Source of the DNA: a virus
DNA: 46,507 nt
IMG/VR virus record: IMGVR_UViG_3300021960_000134
Coordinates: 1 to 46,507 of that record
Strand: one strand, 5' to 3'
Shown here: piece by piece, positions 16,951 to 29,491 of the stretch
Position numbering within the stretch: the first letter of the stretch is position 1
Layout of the letters: each line of letters starts with the position of its first letter
Notes under the pieces: model-generated
Database searches by the model: none
Seen by the model: only the letters and a program-made list of their open reading frames with translations
What the model was told of the DNA's origin: nothing
Translations under genes and position numbers: made by a program

Positions 16951-17522
16951 AAAGCATCGGGTCTATTTATAAACATAGTAAGCCCGTATCTAACTCCAGA
17001 AGTGACTTCAGAAACCCCATGGGTATACTCTTTAGTAGCTCCGTGAATTACTAACATCCCTCTTTTCGGGTGTATAGTTAAGTTTTTCTCTGAGTAGTAC
17101 AACTCTCCGCCCTCAAAATTGTCATTTAGGTAGATGACTACCCCATATTCCACAGGAGCATTTATCTCAGGTGGACCTAAATCGTCGTGAGCTGGCAAAG
17201 ACTCCCCTTGCTTTGTCCTATTTATGGGCCCTAAAGCAGTAAAAATTTGACCAACATCATTTAAATTTTCAATAGAGCGTATGTTTTTGTCGTAAAAATC
17301 TATAACTTTCTGGGTTATGTGGTATAAAACTTCGCTATTCTCGGGAAAATAAGTTCTTCCGTCCCAAGTATCTACGTCAGTAGTGTTGCCTTCAGGATTG
17401 CTCCAAAGGTTATTTGTGTTGGCAAGCTCTATTTCTTTATCTAAAAGCTCTAGTTCTGTTTTTGATAAAAAGTCTGATTTAACGTATATTTCTAGATTTT
17501 CGCCAAAAGCTTTGTATGTCAT
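16947..17522 (-). CDS. 2OG-Fe(II) oxygenase, minus-strand member
   Basis: 191 residues, the only array member on the minus strand. Core: H112-D-D114 (PAHDDLGPPE), YGVVIYLNDNFEGGELYYS, LVIHGATKEYTHGV with H168, and R178 in TSGVRYGL. The region before the ligands (FTALGPINRTKQGESLP) differs from all plus-strand members, so it is probably an independent acquisition rather than a local duplicate. TAAGAT sits six bases upstream of the ATG with no ribosome-binding site, which suggests a leaderless transcript divergent from the collagen operon. Confidence 0.87.
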   Translation of the reverse strand: MTYKAFGENLEIYVKSDFLSKTELELLDKEIELANTNNLWSNPEGNTTDVDTWDGRTYFPENSEVLYHITQKVIDFYDKNIRSIENLNDVGQIFTALGPINRTKQGESLPAHDDLGPPEINAPVEYGVVIYLNDNFEGGELYYSEKNLTIHPKRGMLVIHGATKEYTHGVSEVTSGVRYGLTMFINRPDAF

Positions 17523-17534
17523 AGTTCAATCTTA
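17523..17534 (-). promoter_or_regulatory. Possible -10 element for a leaderless transcript
   Basis: On the minus strand TAAGAT (17534-17529) is followed by TGAACT and the ATG at 17522. The 3' part (GAACTATG) is identical to that at 5703. Confidence 0.4.
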
Positions 17535-17622
17535 CTACGGCTCAGACTGTACTACCTAAATAAATCAACGCAAACTGCGGTAAAATTATAGAGACTAGTC
17601 TATCCCTGTAAGGACGCCCTGT

Positions 17623-17996
17623 ATGGCAAATCTCCGCGGAAATGTTCACGATATGATTGTGGACCAAGGAGCAACCGTAAATACTGTATTTACGATTAAA
17701 AACTCTGCCCGCAGCGCGTTGGATATCACAGGGTACGTGGCTCGTATGCAGGTTAGACGATTCGACGGCACAACTAGGGACCCTAGCCCTACTGTAATTG
17801 CTGAATACACAAGTTACGATGGATATCTCATCATAGGCGACGCCTCAGGGACAGTCACCTTACTTATACCGCCTGCTGAGATGGCTGCATACGAGCCCGG
17901 CAGTTATGTTTATGACTTAGAAGTAGAGTCACCACTCGGTGAAACTACCCGCATTGTTCAAGGGAAGTTTATTGTGAGAGCAGAGGTAACCAGATA

Positions 17997-17997
<1 letters not shown>
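17623..17997 (+). CDS. Conserved small phage tail protein preceding collagen-like fibres
   Basis: 124 residues. The sequence pattern [48 protein letters not shown] and [13 protein letters not shown] is a beta-sandwich type protein common in tail modules of many phages and similar in appearance to the N-terminal domain of baseplate upper proteins. An AAGGA site is eight bases before the ATG. It overlaps the first collagen-like gene by TAATG. It may anchor the collagen fibres to the baseplate (inference). Confidence 0.65.
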
Positions 17998-21921
<3,924 letters not shown>

Positions 21922-21922
<1 letters not shown>

Positions 21923-23676
21923 TGACTACTCATACCAACAACGGACTTTTTACCTCTGGTGGTTCAAGTGCCTATAGGTTATATGTAACAGTAGAAGCGA
22001 CTGCAGTTACAGGCGGTACTCGTCTAGACGTATCTGCTTACGCGGATTTTTTCTACGACGCTGGTGGTTCAATCTCTCCAGCCTATTCTTCAAATGGTAG
22101 CAGGACTTACAACGTTCCAGGTGGCCGCACTTCTAGCGTAAGCGGCTCGCTACTTGAATCAGGAGAAGCCACATGGTCTTATGACTTTAGGACTAGCGAC
22201 CAACAAACTGTCTGGGGTGGATTTACTAGATTCATCCCATCTAGCTATGGCTCCAGCACAACAGTAACAATTACAGCCACTGGTTCTGGTTCTACGTTTC
22301 TTCAAACCGCTTCGGTATCTGTAAGTGTTCCCCTTGTTGTTACTTACGACTATGCCCTTAATTACAATGCTAATGGCGGAAGCGGAACAACCTCAAGCAC
22401 AACCGCCAGCTCTACATCAACTTCATATACGTTAACTGCAGCTAGCAGCGGGTACAGTCGCTCAGGCTACACTTTCACTGGGTGGAACACTTCTTCAGGG
22501 GGTGGCGGCACATCATATTCAGCAGGGTCTTCAATAACACTAAGCTCTAGCTCTCCTACATTAACTTTATATGCTCAATGGCAGCAACAAGTAACTATTA
22601 CTTTTGACTATCAAGGCGGCTCTGGTTCGCCCTCATCTCGGACCATAAATTATGGGGATGCAATTGGAAGTTTGCCATCTACTAGTCAGGGCAGCTACAA
22701 CTTTGTTGGTTGGTACACCACTGTTGGACCAACTGGTGGCAGTCAAGTTTCGTCTTCTAGTACATTTACTTCAAACCAAACCATTTATGCCCGCTGGGAA
22801 TCTACGGTTGTTTTTGATGCCAATGGCGGTACTGGAGGGACAACTATTTATGTCCCTAAAGGAAATTCTGTAAATCCAGCGAATTATTCAGCGGGAACTA
22901 GGTCGGGCTATACGTTTACTAGCTGGTCTCCATATAACTCCACTTTTACACCAACAGGCTCTACAACCCTAACTGCTCAGTGGACAGCACTTTCAGTAAG
23001 TTGGACTGACACTACTTTAACTACTACGGCTAGAAAGGGAGATTTTTACTCCAGCACAGTTTCTGCATCTTATGTCTCTTATTGGAATGACGGAGCTCTT
23101 CCTACGGGAGGATTATCTTTCACCCAAGGGACTAATACTTCTGGCAGCTCTACTTCAACAGTCGCGGGAACACCTACTAATTACGGGAACATTTCATTTA
23201 CGCTTACTCCTTACAACGTAGACGGAGTGGCAGGGTCATCATACAATTACACCATAGCCGTAGCTGACGTTGCCCTTAATTGGAGTGACCAGCTCTTAAC
23301 CAATAGCACCACTATTCAAGGTGAGTCGTATACAGATGGAGTCTCGGTAGATTCAGGCCCTACTGTTACGTATGCAGTGACGGCTGGAGCTTTACCTACT
23401 GGACTATCGCTAAATAGCTCTACAGGAGCAATCACTGGTACCCCCACTGTGCCCGACACTTACAGCTTTAGAATTACCGCAACAAACGGCACAGGGGAAA
23501 CACTAGAAAGCAATTTGCTAACTTTAACGGTAGAAGCTGCTGGTGGCTACGTCAAAGTATGGAATGGGACCAGCTGGCTAGAGGGAACTGCCAAAGTATG
23601 GAATGGCTCCGCTTGGGTTGATGGAACTGTAAAAGTTAGAGGAGCTTCTAGTTGGACAGACAGCTTTTCTAGCTAA
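21922..23676 (+). CDS. Adhesin-like tail tip protein with B-repeats and Ig-type domain
   Basis: 584 residues, TAATG overlap. Three InlB/Listeria-Bacteroides type B-repeats are visible: GYTFTGWNTSSGGG with LTLYAQW, then YNFVGWYTTVGPTGG with IYARW, then GYTFTSWSPYNS with LTAQW. A putative Ig domain (GALPTGLSLNSSTGAITGTP) follows, and a closing run VKVWNGTSWLEGTAKVWNGS with two to three tandem VWNG units. These modules are typical of bacterial surface adhesins; in a phage they probably act as receptor-binding or fibre-tip modules. Its stop overlaps the convergent minus-strand membrane-protein gene by eight bases. Confidence 0.75.
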
Positions 23677-24028
23677 TCTTTTTCTTAGTAGCGCGAGGCT
23701 TTTTTACTAAAGGTTTTGGCAAAGGCTCGGTGTTCGGGTGGGCAGCGTGAAGACCCATGGTCAAGTCTTTTATAAATTCAATCTCCGTGGAAACTTTTAC
23801 AACGTGCTTCTCGATGTTATTGACCCGGTCAGCAAGAGAGCTGCCGCCATTCTCCCAAAGCTGGTGCTCGACACGCTCTAGACGCTCGGAGACTGTGCGG
23901 CCCTCTTTGTCTAGACCAAGAGCTTGGTCAACACGCTTTGCGATGCGATAGACAGAAATCATTCCACCAGTCAAAATACCAAACGCGGTTATTGTGGCGG
24001 CTACCGCCAAAAGGACTTCATTCGTCAT
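23669..24028 (-). CDS. Membrane protein with coiled coil, holin-like
   Basis: 119 residues. One hydrophobic segment (VLLAVAATITAFGILTGGMI, residues 5-24) with the N-terminus outside the positive region, followed by a charged helical stretch (RLERVEHQLWENGG, RVNNIEKHVVKVS) and a basic tail (KPLVKKPRATKKK). The size and layout resemble the DUF2746-type membrane proteins of actinophages, sometimes found by the lysis genes. No endolysin is visible next to it, so a holin role is only a possibility. Confidence 0.5.
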   Translation of the reverse strand: MTNEVLLAVAATITAFGILTGGMISVYRIAKRVDQALGLDKEGRTVSERLERVEHQLWENGGSSLADRVNNIEKHVVKVSTEIEFIKDLTMGLHAAHPNTEPLPKPLVKKPRATKKKIS

Positions 24029-24161
24029 GTATAATAGTTCCTAGGAGAGGGAGCAATTAGGTTTGCTTCATCTATTTTACCCTAGAAGGGTTTCCCTGAT
24101 TTTGAGGGGTCTAGCCATCAAGTTGGTCACAACTCAAATCTTTTTTTAACATCTTTCGCGT

Positions 24162-24224
24162 TTTCTCGGAGAAACGTAAACGTTAGGTGTATGCTAATCA
24201 AAGATTTTGGTGCACTGTTGCACC
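24162..24224. promoter_or_regulatory. Palindrome, direct repeat and hairpin cluster ahead of the primase-helicase gene
   Basis: The 224-base intergenic region holds a 13-base palindrome TTTCTC-G-GAGAAA (24162-24174), a tandem AAACGTAAACGT (24172-24183), a TATGCT (24190-24195) and a perfect hairpin GGTGCA-CTGT-TGCACC (24209-24224). These could be operators for the replication operon or part of an origin. No strong -35 and -10 pair is visible. Confidence 0.4.
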
Positions 24225-24252
24225 GTAAGAGTTTAGAGAGGGTATCAGCTAA

Positions 24253-26931
24253 GTGTCAGGCTGGGAAAATGCAAAAGGCAGATTAGGTTCGGGAGCCGCT
24301 TGGTATGCAAGCAACGGCTGGTATGTACACCCCGTTCATGGCATCGATGGTTCTGGGATGTGTACCTGTGGCCGCACCCACAAAGAGTCTAAAGAAAATG
24401 CAAAGCACCCAGCTTCAGCTAACGGTCAAAAAGATGCAACTACTGACTTAGTTGTCATCAAGTCTTGGTGGGAAGAAAATCCTGACTACAACATTGGAGT
24501 CCACGCTAAGCCATCGGGATTTCTCGTAATTGACATTGACCCTAGAAACAATGGCGATGAAGCAATCATCAAGCTCGAAGAAAGAGCTGAAGGAAACCTC
24601 CCCCCTACAGTAGAAGCAATAACGGGAGAGTATTACACCCGAAAGGGAGTCCAAAGAGGTAGACACCTCTACTATAAGTGCAGCCCTGACGAAAAGTTTT
24701 TAGGTAACTTCAAGTCCCAAGGGCTTGATGGGATTGACATCAAGCACAACGGATACATACTGGTTCCTCCGTCAAGGCACGCTTCAGGATATTGCTACGA
24801 ATGGAAGAGCGGCCACGCCCCTTGGGAAATAGAGATGGCTGAAGCTCCTGAAGAACTGCTAAACGTAATTAGGGCAAAGAGCCTCAAAAAGACTTCAGGC
24901 GGAACTTCAGGAAACTATTATGCGTCTTCCGACTGGGAATTCCTTAGGGACCTAAAGTTTGGCGACACAGGTGACAGTCTCGACATTGACAAGATTCTTG
25001 AAGAGGGAATTGACGAAGGCGGTAGAGCCGTAGGTCTTTACCAGTTAGCGTGTGCACTGGCAAACAAGTTTGGTACCGACACTGCTGGAAGAACTTCAGT
25101 AGAAGCAATGATGCTTAAGTTCAATGCAGAAATGGTGCGCCCCCCTATGGACGTAGAAGGCTCAAATGGCGTTCTTATGCACACTAGGAACGCTATTGAG
25201 TTTGTTGCAAACAATCCGATATGGGCAAAGTGGTGGGATGGAATTAAAGACTATGTTCCAGACAACGGGATGGATTGGGCAAAGGCAGCCTCCGAAAATT
25301 TTATAAAAGCCCCGTCCCCCACTAGCTCTTTTAACTACGTCCCAGAAGTTGTGTCGGCTGACTCTGTCAACGTAGAAGGAGATTACGCGAACTCTGTAGG
25401 AGACCAAGTTGCATCTTTGGCTGCTACAGGACGCTCCCTTCGAGACATAACTTCAGGCGGAAATCTGGACCTTCCTAAAGACGTAGACGCCCTTAGTGCA
25501 GAGAGCGGAGGTCGCCCGGGGTCTCGAAGCTTGTCTGATATCGGTAACGGTAGAAGGCTTATAGATGCCTTTGGCTCTACTGTTCGATTCACTCCTCAGG
25601 TGGGCTGGTTTGTTTGGAATGGAACCTACTGGAAGCCAGACACCAGTATGAATCAGGTAAAAGAACTTGGTAAGAGTGTTTCCACCCTAATAGCTAGAGA
25701 AGCAGCAACTCTAAAGTCTCTTGATGACCCTAGAGGGGCCGAGATTGTGAAGTGGGCAAATTCTGCAAAGTCAAATGCACGCATCAATGCAATGATTGAC
25801 CAAGCTACTTCAGACCCTAGAGTTGATATGGATATCTCTGACTGGGATAAGGACCCTCACCTTCTTGGAGTTAAAAATGGAGTTGTTGACCTAAAAACAG
25901 GAGAACTGAGTCCCGGAAATATAGAGGCTCACATCACTAGAATCTCCCCTATCTCATACACTCAGGGGCTTCGAAATGTCCGCTGGGAAACTTTTCTTAA
26001 CGAGGCCTTCGGAGGAGATAAAGAACTAATAGATTGGGCCCAGAAGGCTGTGGGCTACACGGCAACGGGACTAAACAATCAAGACGTAGTTTTTGTTATC
26101 TACGGACCTCCAGGGTCAGGTAAGAATACTTTCATTGAGACAATATTCGAGGCTCTTGGAGCCGCACAGCACGCATGGGCATTGGACTCTAATGTGCTGG
26201 CATTAGGGGACAAGGTGAGCTCTAGCGACGAGTATCACATGGCCGAGCTTCGTGGACGCCGTATGATTTGGGTAGACGAGCTGCCAGAGTCTGAGCGTAT
26301 TAAAGAAAACCAAGTAAAGAAGCTAACTGGTTCTGGAACTATTCAGGGACGTTCTCCGGGAGAAAAGCCCATTCAGTTTACGTCTACAGGAAAGCTTTGG
26401 ATTTCAACTAACCACAGGCCAATTATTACTGATGAAGCTATGTGGCGTCGATTGCTTCCGATACCGCTGACTAATAAGCCAGCAAAGCCAGACCCAAGCC
26501 TAAAAAAGTATCTAGCGGACCCAGAGGGAGCTCTACCAGCCGTATTAGCTTGGATTGTCGAAGGAGCAGTTAAGTACCTATCTTCTAGCGAGACAAACCC
26601 ATTAGAGATGTGCACTGCCGTAAAGGAAGCCCACGAAATCTACAGAAAGAACGAAGATAGAATTGGCTCCTTCCTAGAAGAAGAGACTATTACAGGTGAA
26701 GAGGCTTCTGTGAACGTAAATGCTCTGTATAGGCGCTATAAGGGATGGTCTGATTCTCGAGGTGAGAGGCCAGTCACTCAGATTGCCTTCCACAGGAAGT
26801 TAGCAGATAGAGGACTAGATGTAATTGGCAATGGAAACCGAGCCGTCCTAAAGGGAGTCGGGTTGGCTCCATACGAGGTGGAGTCAGCTCAGCAGACAGA
26901 TTTTGCCAATCTAGCAAGGTTTAGTTTCTAG
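24253..26931 (+). CDS. Primase-polymerase fused to D5-type SF3 helicase
   Basis: 892 residues from a GTG. The N-terminal domain is a bifunctional primase-polymerase: a metal site C37-T-C39, H43 and KHP near 51, catalytic D94-I-D96 (LVIDIDPRNN) and H138 (RGRHLYY). Residues about 570-860 are a superfamily 3 helicase of the phage/virus D5 type: NGVVDLKTGE, Walker A GPPGSGKN at 618-625, Walker B RRMIWVDELP near 670, and sensor KLWISTNHRP near 716. The C-terminal part (EEASVNVNALYRRYKGWS) is a D5 C-terminal winged-helix type. It makes primers and unwinds DNA at the replication fork. Length is typical for actinophage relatives. It starts the plus-strand early operon. Confidence 0.9.
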   Translation: MSGWENAKGRLGSGAAWYASNGWYVHPVHGIDGSGMCTCGRTHKESKENAKHPASANGQKDATTDLVVIKSWWEENPDYNIGVHAKPSGFLVIDIDPRNNGDEAIIKLEERAEGNLPPTVEAITGEYYTRKGVQRGRHLYYKCSPDEKFLGNFKSQGLDGIDIKHNGYILVPPSRHASGYCYEWKSGHAPWEIEMAEAPEELLNVIRAKSLKKTSGGTSGNYYASSDWEFLRDLKFGDTGDSLDIDKILEEGIDEGGRAVGLYQLACALANKFGTDTAGRTSVEAMMLKFNAEMVRPPMDVEGSNGVLMHTRNAIEFVANNPIWAKWWDGIKDYVPDNGMDWAKAASENFIKAPSPTSSFNYVPEVVSADSVNVEGDYANSVGDQVASLAATGRSLRDITSGGNLDLPKDVDALSAESGGRPGSRSLSDIGNGRRLIDAFGSTVRFTPQVGWFVWNGTYWKPDTSMNQVKELGKSVSTLIAREAATLKSLDDPRGAEIVKWANSAKSNARINAMIDQATSDPRVDMDISDWDKDPHLLGVKNGVVDLKTGELSPGNIEAHITRISPISYTQGLRNVRWETFLNEAFGGDKELIDWAQKAVGYTATGLNNQDVVFVIYGPPGSGKNTFIETIFEALGAAQHAWALDSNVLALGDKVSSSDEYHMAELRGRRMIWVDELPESERIKENQVKKLTGSGTIQGRSPGEKPIQFTSTGKLWISTNHRPIITDEAMWRRLLPIPLTNKPAKPDPSLKKYLADPEGALPAVLAWIVEGAVKYLSSSETNPLEMCTAVKEAHEIYRKNEDRIGSFLEEETITGEEASVNVNALYRRYKGWSDSRGERPVTQIAFHRKLADRGLDVIGNGNRAVLKGVGLAPYEVESAQQTDFANLARFSF

Positions 26932-26946
26932 TAGGATTAAAGAATT

Positions 26947-27795
26947 ATGAAGTTATTTATTGCAACTCCTATGTATGGAGGAATCGCTAAAACTCAGTAC
27001 ACAATCAGTATGCAAAACATGATAGTAAAGCTCTCTCAGAGGGGTCACTCTATCTCTACCACAACTATTGGCAACGAGAGTCTTATAACTAGAGCAAGAA
27101 ACACGCTGGCCCACAAGTTTATGAAGAGTGATTGCGACGCCTTGCTTTTTATAGATGCTGACCACGGATGGGATTCAGACGATGTAGTTCGCATGGTTGA
27201 GTGCGGGAAAGACTTTATCGGGGCCATCTACCCAATGAAGGGTATTAACTGGGAAAATGTTAGACTTGCTGCACTGGCTGGTAGGCAAAATCTAGAAGCA
27301 TATTCAGGACACTTTGCAATAAACCTGAACAAAGAAGACCAAACTTTTGATGAAAACGAGCCATTTAAAGTAAAAGATATCGGCACTGGAATGCTTTTTA
27401 TTACCAGAAAAGTTTTTGAAACAGTGGCTCCCCTATGTAAGCAGTACAAAAACAATAATGTAGGAAACACAGGCGTAGACTTTGGAGAAATGATAACCGA
27501 GTACTTCACTACATTTATTGATGAAGGGGATATTCTTCTCTCGGAAGACTACGCATTTTGTAGGCTTTGGCAGCAAACGGGAGGTGAGGTTTGGTCCGCC
27601 CCTTGGGTAAAAATTACCCACGCTGGAGATTACAATTTCGCTGGTAATTTTGCAAGAATGCTGGAGATACAAGAAGTAAGAAAAGCCATGATTGCTGCCA
27701 GACAGGCCGAGCAAGACAAAGAAGCAGTAGAAATAGTCGAAAACCCAGTGTCTACCGAATCTACACAAGCAGAAGAAAAAGAACCTTCTGAGTAG
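26947..27795 (+). CDS. GT-A type glycosyltransferase
   Basis: 282 residues. N-terminal KLFIATPMYGGI, then SLITRARNTLAHKFM (45-59) and a DXD-type motif in LLFIDADHGW (D70-A-D72), then DFIGAIYPMKG, DIGTGMLFITRKVFE and LSEDYAFCRLW. These are the hallmarks of a GT-A nucleotide-sugar transferase common in phages. The acidic C-terminal tail (VEIVENPVSTESTQAEEKE) is disordered. The donor and acceptor are unknown; it could modify nucleotides, virion proteins or host wall. Confidence 0.75.
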   Translation: MKLFIATPMYGGIAKTQYTISMQNMIVKLSQRGHSISTTTIGNESLITRARNTLAHKFMKSDCDALLFIDADHGWDSDDVVRMVECGKDFIGAIYPMKGINWENVRLAALAGRQNLEAYSGHFAINLNKEDQTFDENEPFKVKDIGTGMLFITRKVFETVAPLCKQYKNNNVGNTGVDFGEMITEYFTTFIDEGDILLSEDYAFCRLWQQTGGEVWSAPWVKITHAGDYNFAGNFARMLEIQEVRKAMIAARQAEQDKEAVEIVENPVSTESTQAEEKEPSE

Positions 27796-27809
27796 TGGGA
27801 AAATAGTAT

Positions 27810-27828
27810 CTAAGGGAAATTCCCTTAG
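27810..27828. promoter_or_regulatory. Perfect hairpin CTAAGGGA-AAT-TCCCTTAG
   Basis: Eight-base arms with a three-base loop, four bases before the GAGGT ribosome-binding site of the small CxxC protein at 27846. No U-run follows, so it is more likely an mRNA processing or translational control hairpin than a terminator. Confidence 0.5.
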
Positions 27829-27845
27829 ATTGAGGTAACTGAATA

Positions 27846-27962
27846 TTGGCTAATGTAAAAGACTATCTGTGTGCAGTCTGCTCAAAACAATACGTTGTCC
27901 CAAGTTTGGCAAGGGAATGTGAAGAGAAACACGAAGTAGCAATTTTACGAAAAGCTAGTTAG
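27846..27962 (+). CDS. Small CxxC zinc-finger-like protein
   Basis: 38 residues from a TTG, with GAGGT nine bases upstream. The sequence has C9-x2-C12, C25 and H29 (YLCAVCSKQYVV, ECEEKH), the order of a C2H2-like zinc finger. Its good ribosome-binding site and position between two transcribed genes support it as a real gene. It could be a regulator or a protein-binding finger; no family was recognised. Confidence 0.5.
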   Translation: MANVKDYLCAVCSKQYVVPSLARECEEKHEVAILRKAS

Positions 27963-27963
27963 A

Positions 27964-27987
27964 ACTACATCGTTGTAGTACTATACT
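27964..27987 (+). promoter_or_regulatory. Promoter-like region with inverted repeat
   Basis: Inverted repeat ACTACA-TCGT-TGTAGT (27964-27979) followed by TATACT (27982-27987), a good -10. The ATG at 28017 has TAAGGAG before it. The inverted repeat would overlap a -35 region and may be an operator. Confidence 0.4.
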
Positions 27988-28016
27988 TTCAAGTAATAGT
28001 TTAAGGAGAGAAAACT

Positions 28017-28292
28017 ATGGCTTTAGCAGAGCGACTCCGCAATGCCAACGAGAATTACCAAAAAACTTTTGTCTGCAAGCTTATGCAGGTCACCCTTGAC
28101 CCCAAGCTATCGGAGAGCGATATTGAAGCTGTCCTGACTATTATTAATAGCCGTCCCGGTGATGAGGCTCATGTGCCGAACATACGACTAGCGTATGCAC
28201 TCCGTGAAGAAGGCTATGACGTAAGTCCGAGCGCGGTCGATAGACATCGTCGCCGCATTTGTGCTTGCTACAGGATGGTCAAGGGAGAGTAA
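28017..28292 (+). CDS. Small helix-turn-helix-like protein
   Basis: 91 residues with a strong AAGGAG site. Residues 56-84 (IRLAYALREEGYDVSPSAVDRHRRR) have the helix-turn-helix shape, with the recognition helix around SPSAVDRHRR. C-terminal CACYRM contains two cysteines. It is a plausible DNA-binding regulator, or a terminase-like or replication accessory protein, of the operon. It overlaps the metallophosphoesterase gene by TAATG. Confidence 0.5.
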   Translation: MALAERLRNANENYQKTFVCKLMQVTLDPKLSESDIEAVLTIINSRPGDEAHVPNIRLAYALREEGYDVSPSAVDRHRRRICACYRMVKGE

Positions 28293-29491
28293 TGAGTTTA
28301 TCTGACAAGCTAGAAAAGCTACGTAATCCGGGGCCAAGCGGCTCTGACACGCGACCGATAAAGCAGCCAGAAGAGTGGCGAGCTCGCATGGACATTGACA
28401 CAGCTAAAGGCGGCTATGTCGTTGGCATCCCTAGGAGCGAAGGCGAAGAAGTAGACGCCGATACGGTTCTCTCAGAATTTGGCCTGAACCCGAACGAGTG
28501 GACAGTGACGTCCATGCGTAGAGGTAAATGGCAGCGGTATGACGGAGACTGGCTTGAGTCGGTGAGGGTCAATGTTGTCCCAGCTCTGGCCTCCGTGTCT
28601 GACTTAGTAGACATAGAGCAGCTCGTAGACCACATCAAGAAATGGCGTCCAGCTAAGGGAACTAAAAAGTCCACTGGCTCGGGCGCTTTTTTGGTTGCCC
28701 CTAGCGACCAGCAGATTGGTAAGAAGGCAAACGGTCAGGGAACGGGGCAGTCAGTAGACCGAATCCTGTCTCTTACAGAAAAAGCTGTACACCGCTTCCA
28801 GCAAAACCTGAAAGCTGGAATCAACCCGGGGACTATATGTATGGCCCTCTTGGGGGACCACGTAGAAGGTACAACCAGTCAGAACGGACGTCTGCAGGGT
28901 CAGGCAGCATCAGACCTCGGTATCACAGAGCAGACGCGTGTGGCACGTAGATTGTTGTTGGCTCAGGTAAAAGCTTTTGCTCCTCTGGTAGATAAGCTAG
29001 TTATTCCAGTCATCAACGGAAACCACGACGAAGCAACTCGTCAGGTTGTCACGGACCCTGCGGACGGATGGAACGTTGAAATTGCATCCGCTGTTCAAGA
29101 CATCTGTGCAGAGAACCCAGAGCTCTCTCACGTAGAGTTCCGCTACCCAAGTTCAGGACACCAAACGCTTACCGTTGACATTGAGGGCACAATGCTCGGC
29201 ATGTTCCACGGCCATCAGGCTAATCAAAATGGAACAATGAAGTTCCTATCCCAGCACGCTGCAGGGCAGACCGCCCTAGGTCAGGCGGATATGTGGATTT
29301 CTGGACATTTCCACAACTTTAAGAGCATGGACATCGGAGAACGCCTTTGGGTGCAAGCTCCAACCACAGACCCTGGCAGCGAGTGGTTCCGTGACCGAGC
29401 TGGCGTCGAATCAAAGCCCGGACTTCTAACAATGATGATTGGTGGGGAGTACGAGCCTCGCGAGCACATTAGCGTATTGGCACTTAACTAA
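28292..29491 (+). CDS. Calcineurin-like metallophosphoesterase
   Basis: 399 residues from the ATG in the TAATG overlap; an upstream ATG at 28259 would overlap the preceding gene by 34 bases. Metal motifs: GDHVEG near 187, NGNHDE near 243 and GHFHNF near 338, in the order of the calcineurin/Mre11-like superfamily. The N-terminal 110 residues are a family-specific extension (NPNEWTVTSMRRGKW) seen in actinophage relatives. Likely a phosphodiesterase or nuclease acting on nucleic acids in the cytoplasm; the exact substrate is unknown. Confidence 0.8.
   Translation: MSLSDKLEKLRNPGPSGSDTRPIKQPEEWRARMDIDTAKGGYVVGIPRSEGEEVDADTVLSEFGLNPNEWTVTSMRRGKWQRYDGDWLESVRVNVVPALASVSDLVDIEQLVDHIKKWRPAKGTKKSTGSGAFLVAPSDQQIGKKANGQGTGQSVDRILSLTEKAVHRFQQNLKAGINPGTICMALLGDHVEGTTSQNGRLQGQAASDLGITEQTRVARRLLLAQVKAFAPLVDKLVIPVINGNHDEATRQVVTDPADGWNVEIASAVQDICAENPELSHVEFRYPSSGHQTLTVDIEGTMLGMFHGHQANQNGTMKFLSQHAAGQTALGQADMWISGHFHNFKSMDIGERLWVQAPTTDPGSEWFRDRAGVESKPGLLTMMIGGEYEPREHISVLALN

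Noticed and set aside
24209-24224. Terminator hairpin
   Set aside because: No U-run follows, and it lies directly ahead of a gene start.
28259-28292. Upstream ATG for the metallophosphoesterase
   Set aside because: It would overlap the preceding gene by 34 bases; the TAATG start at 28292 is typical for this genome.
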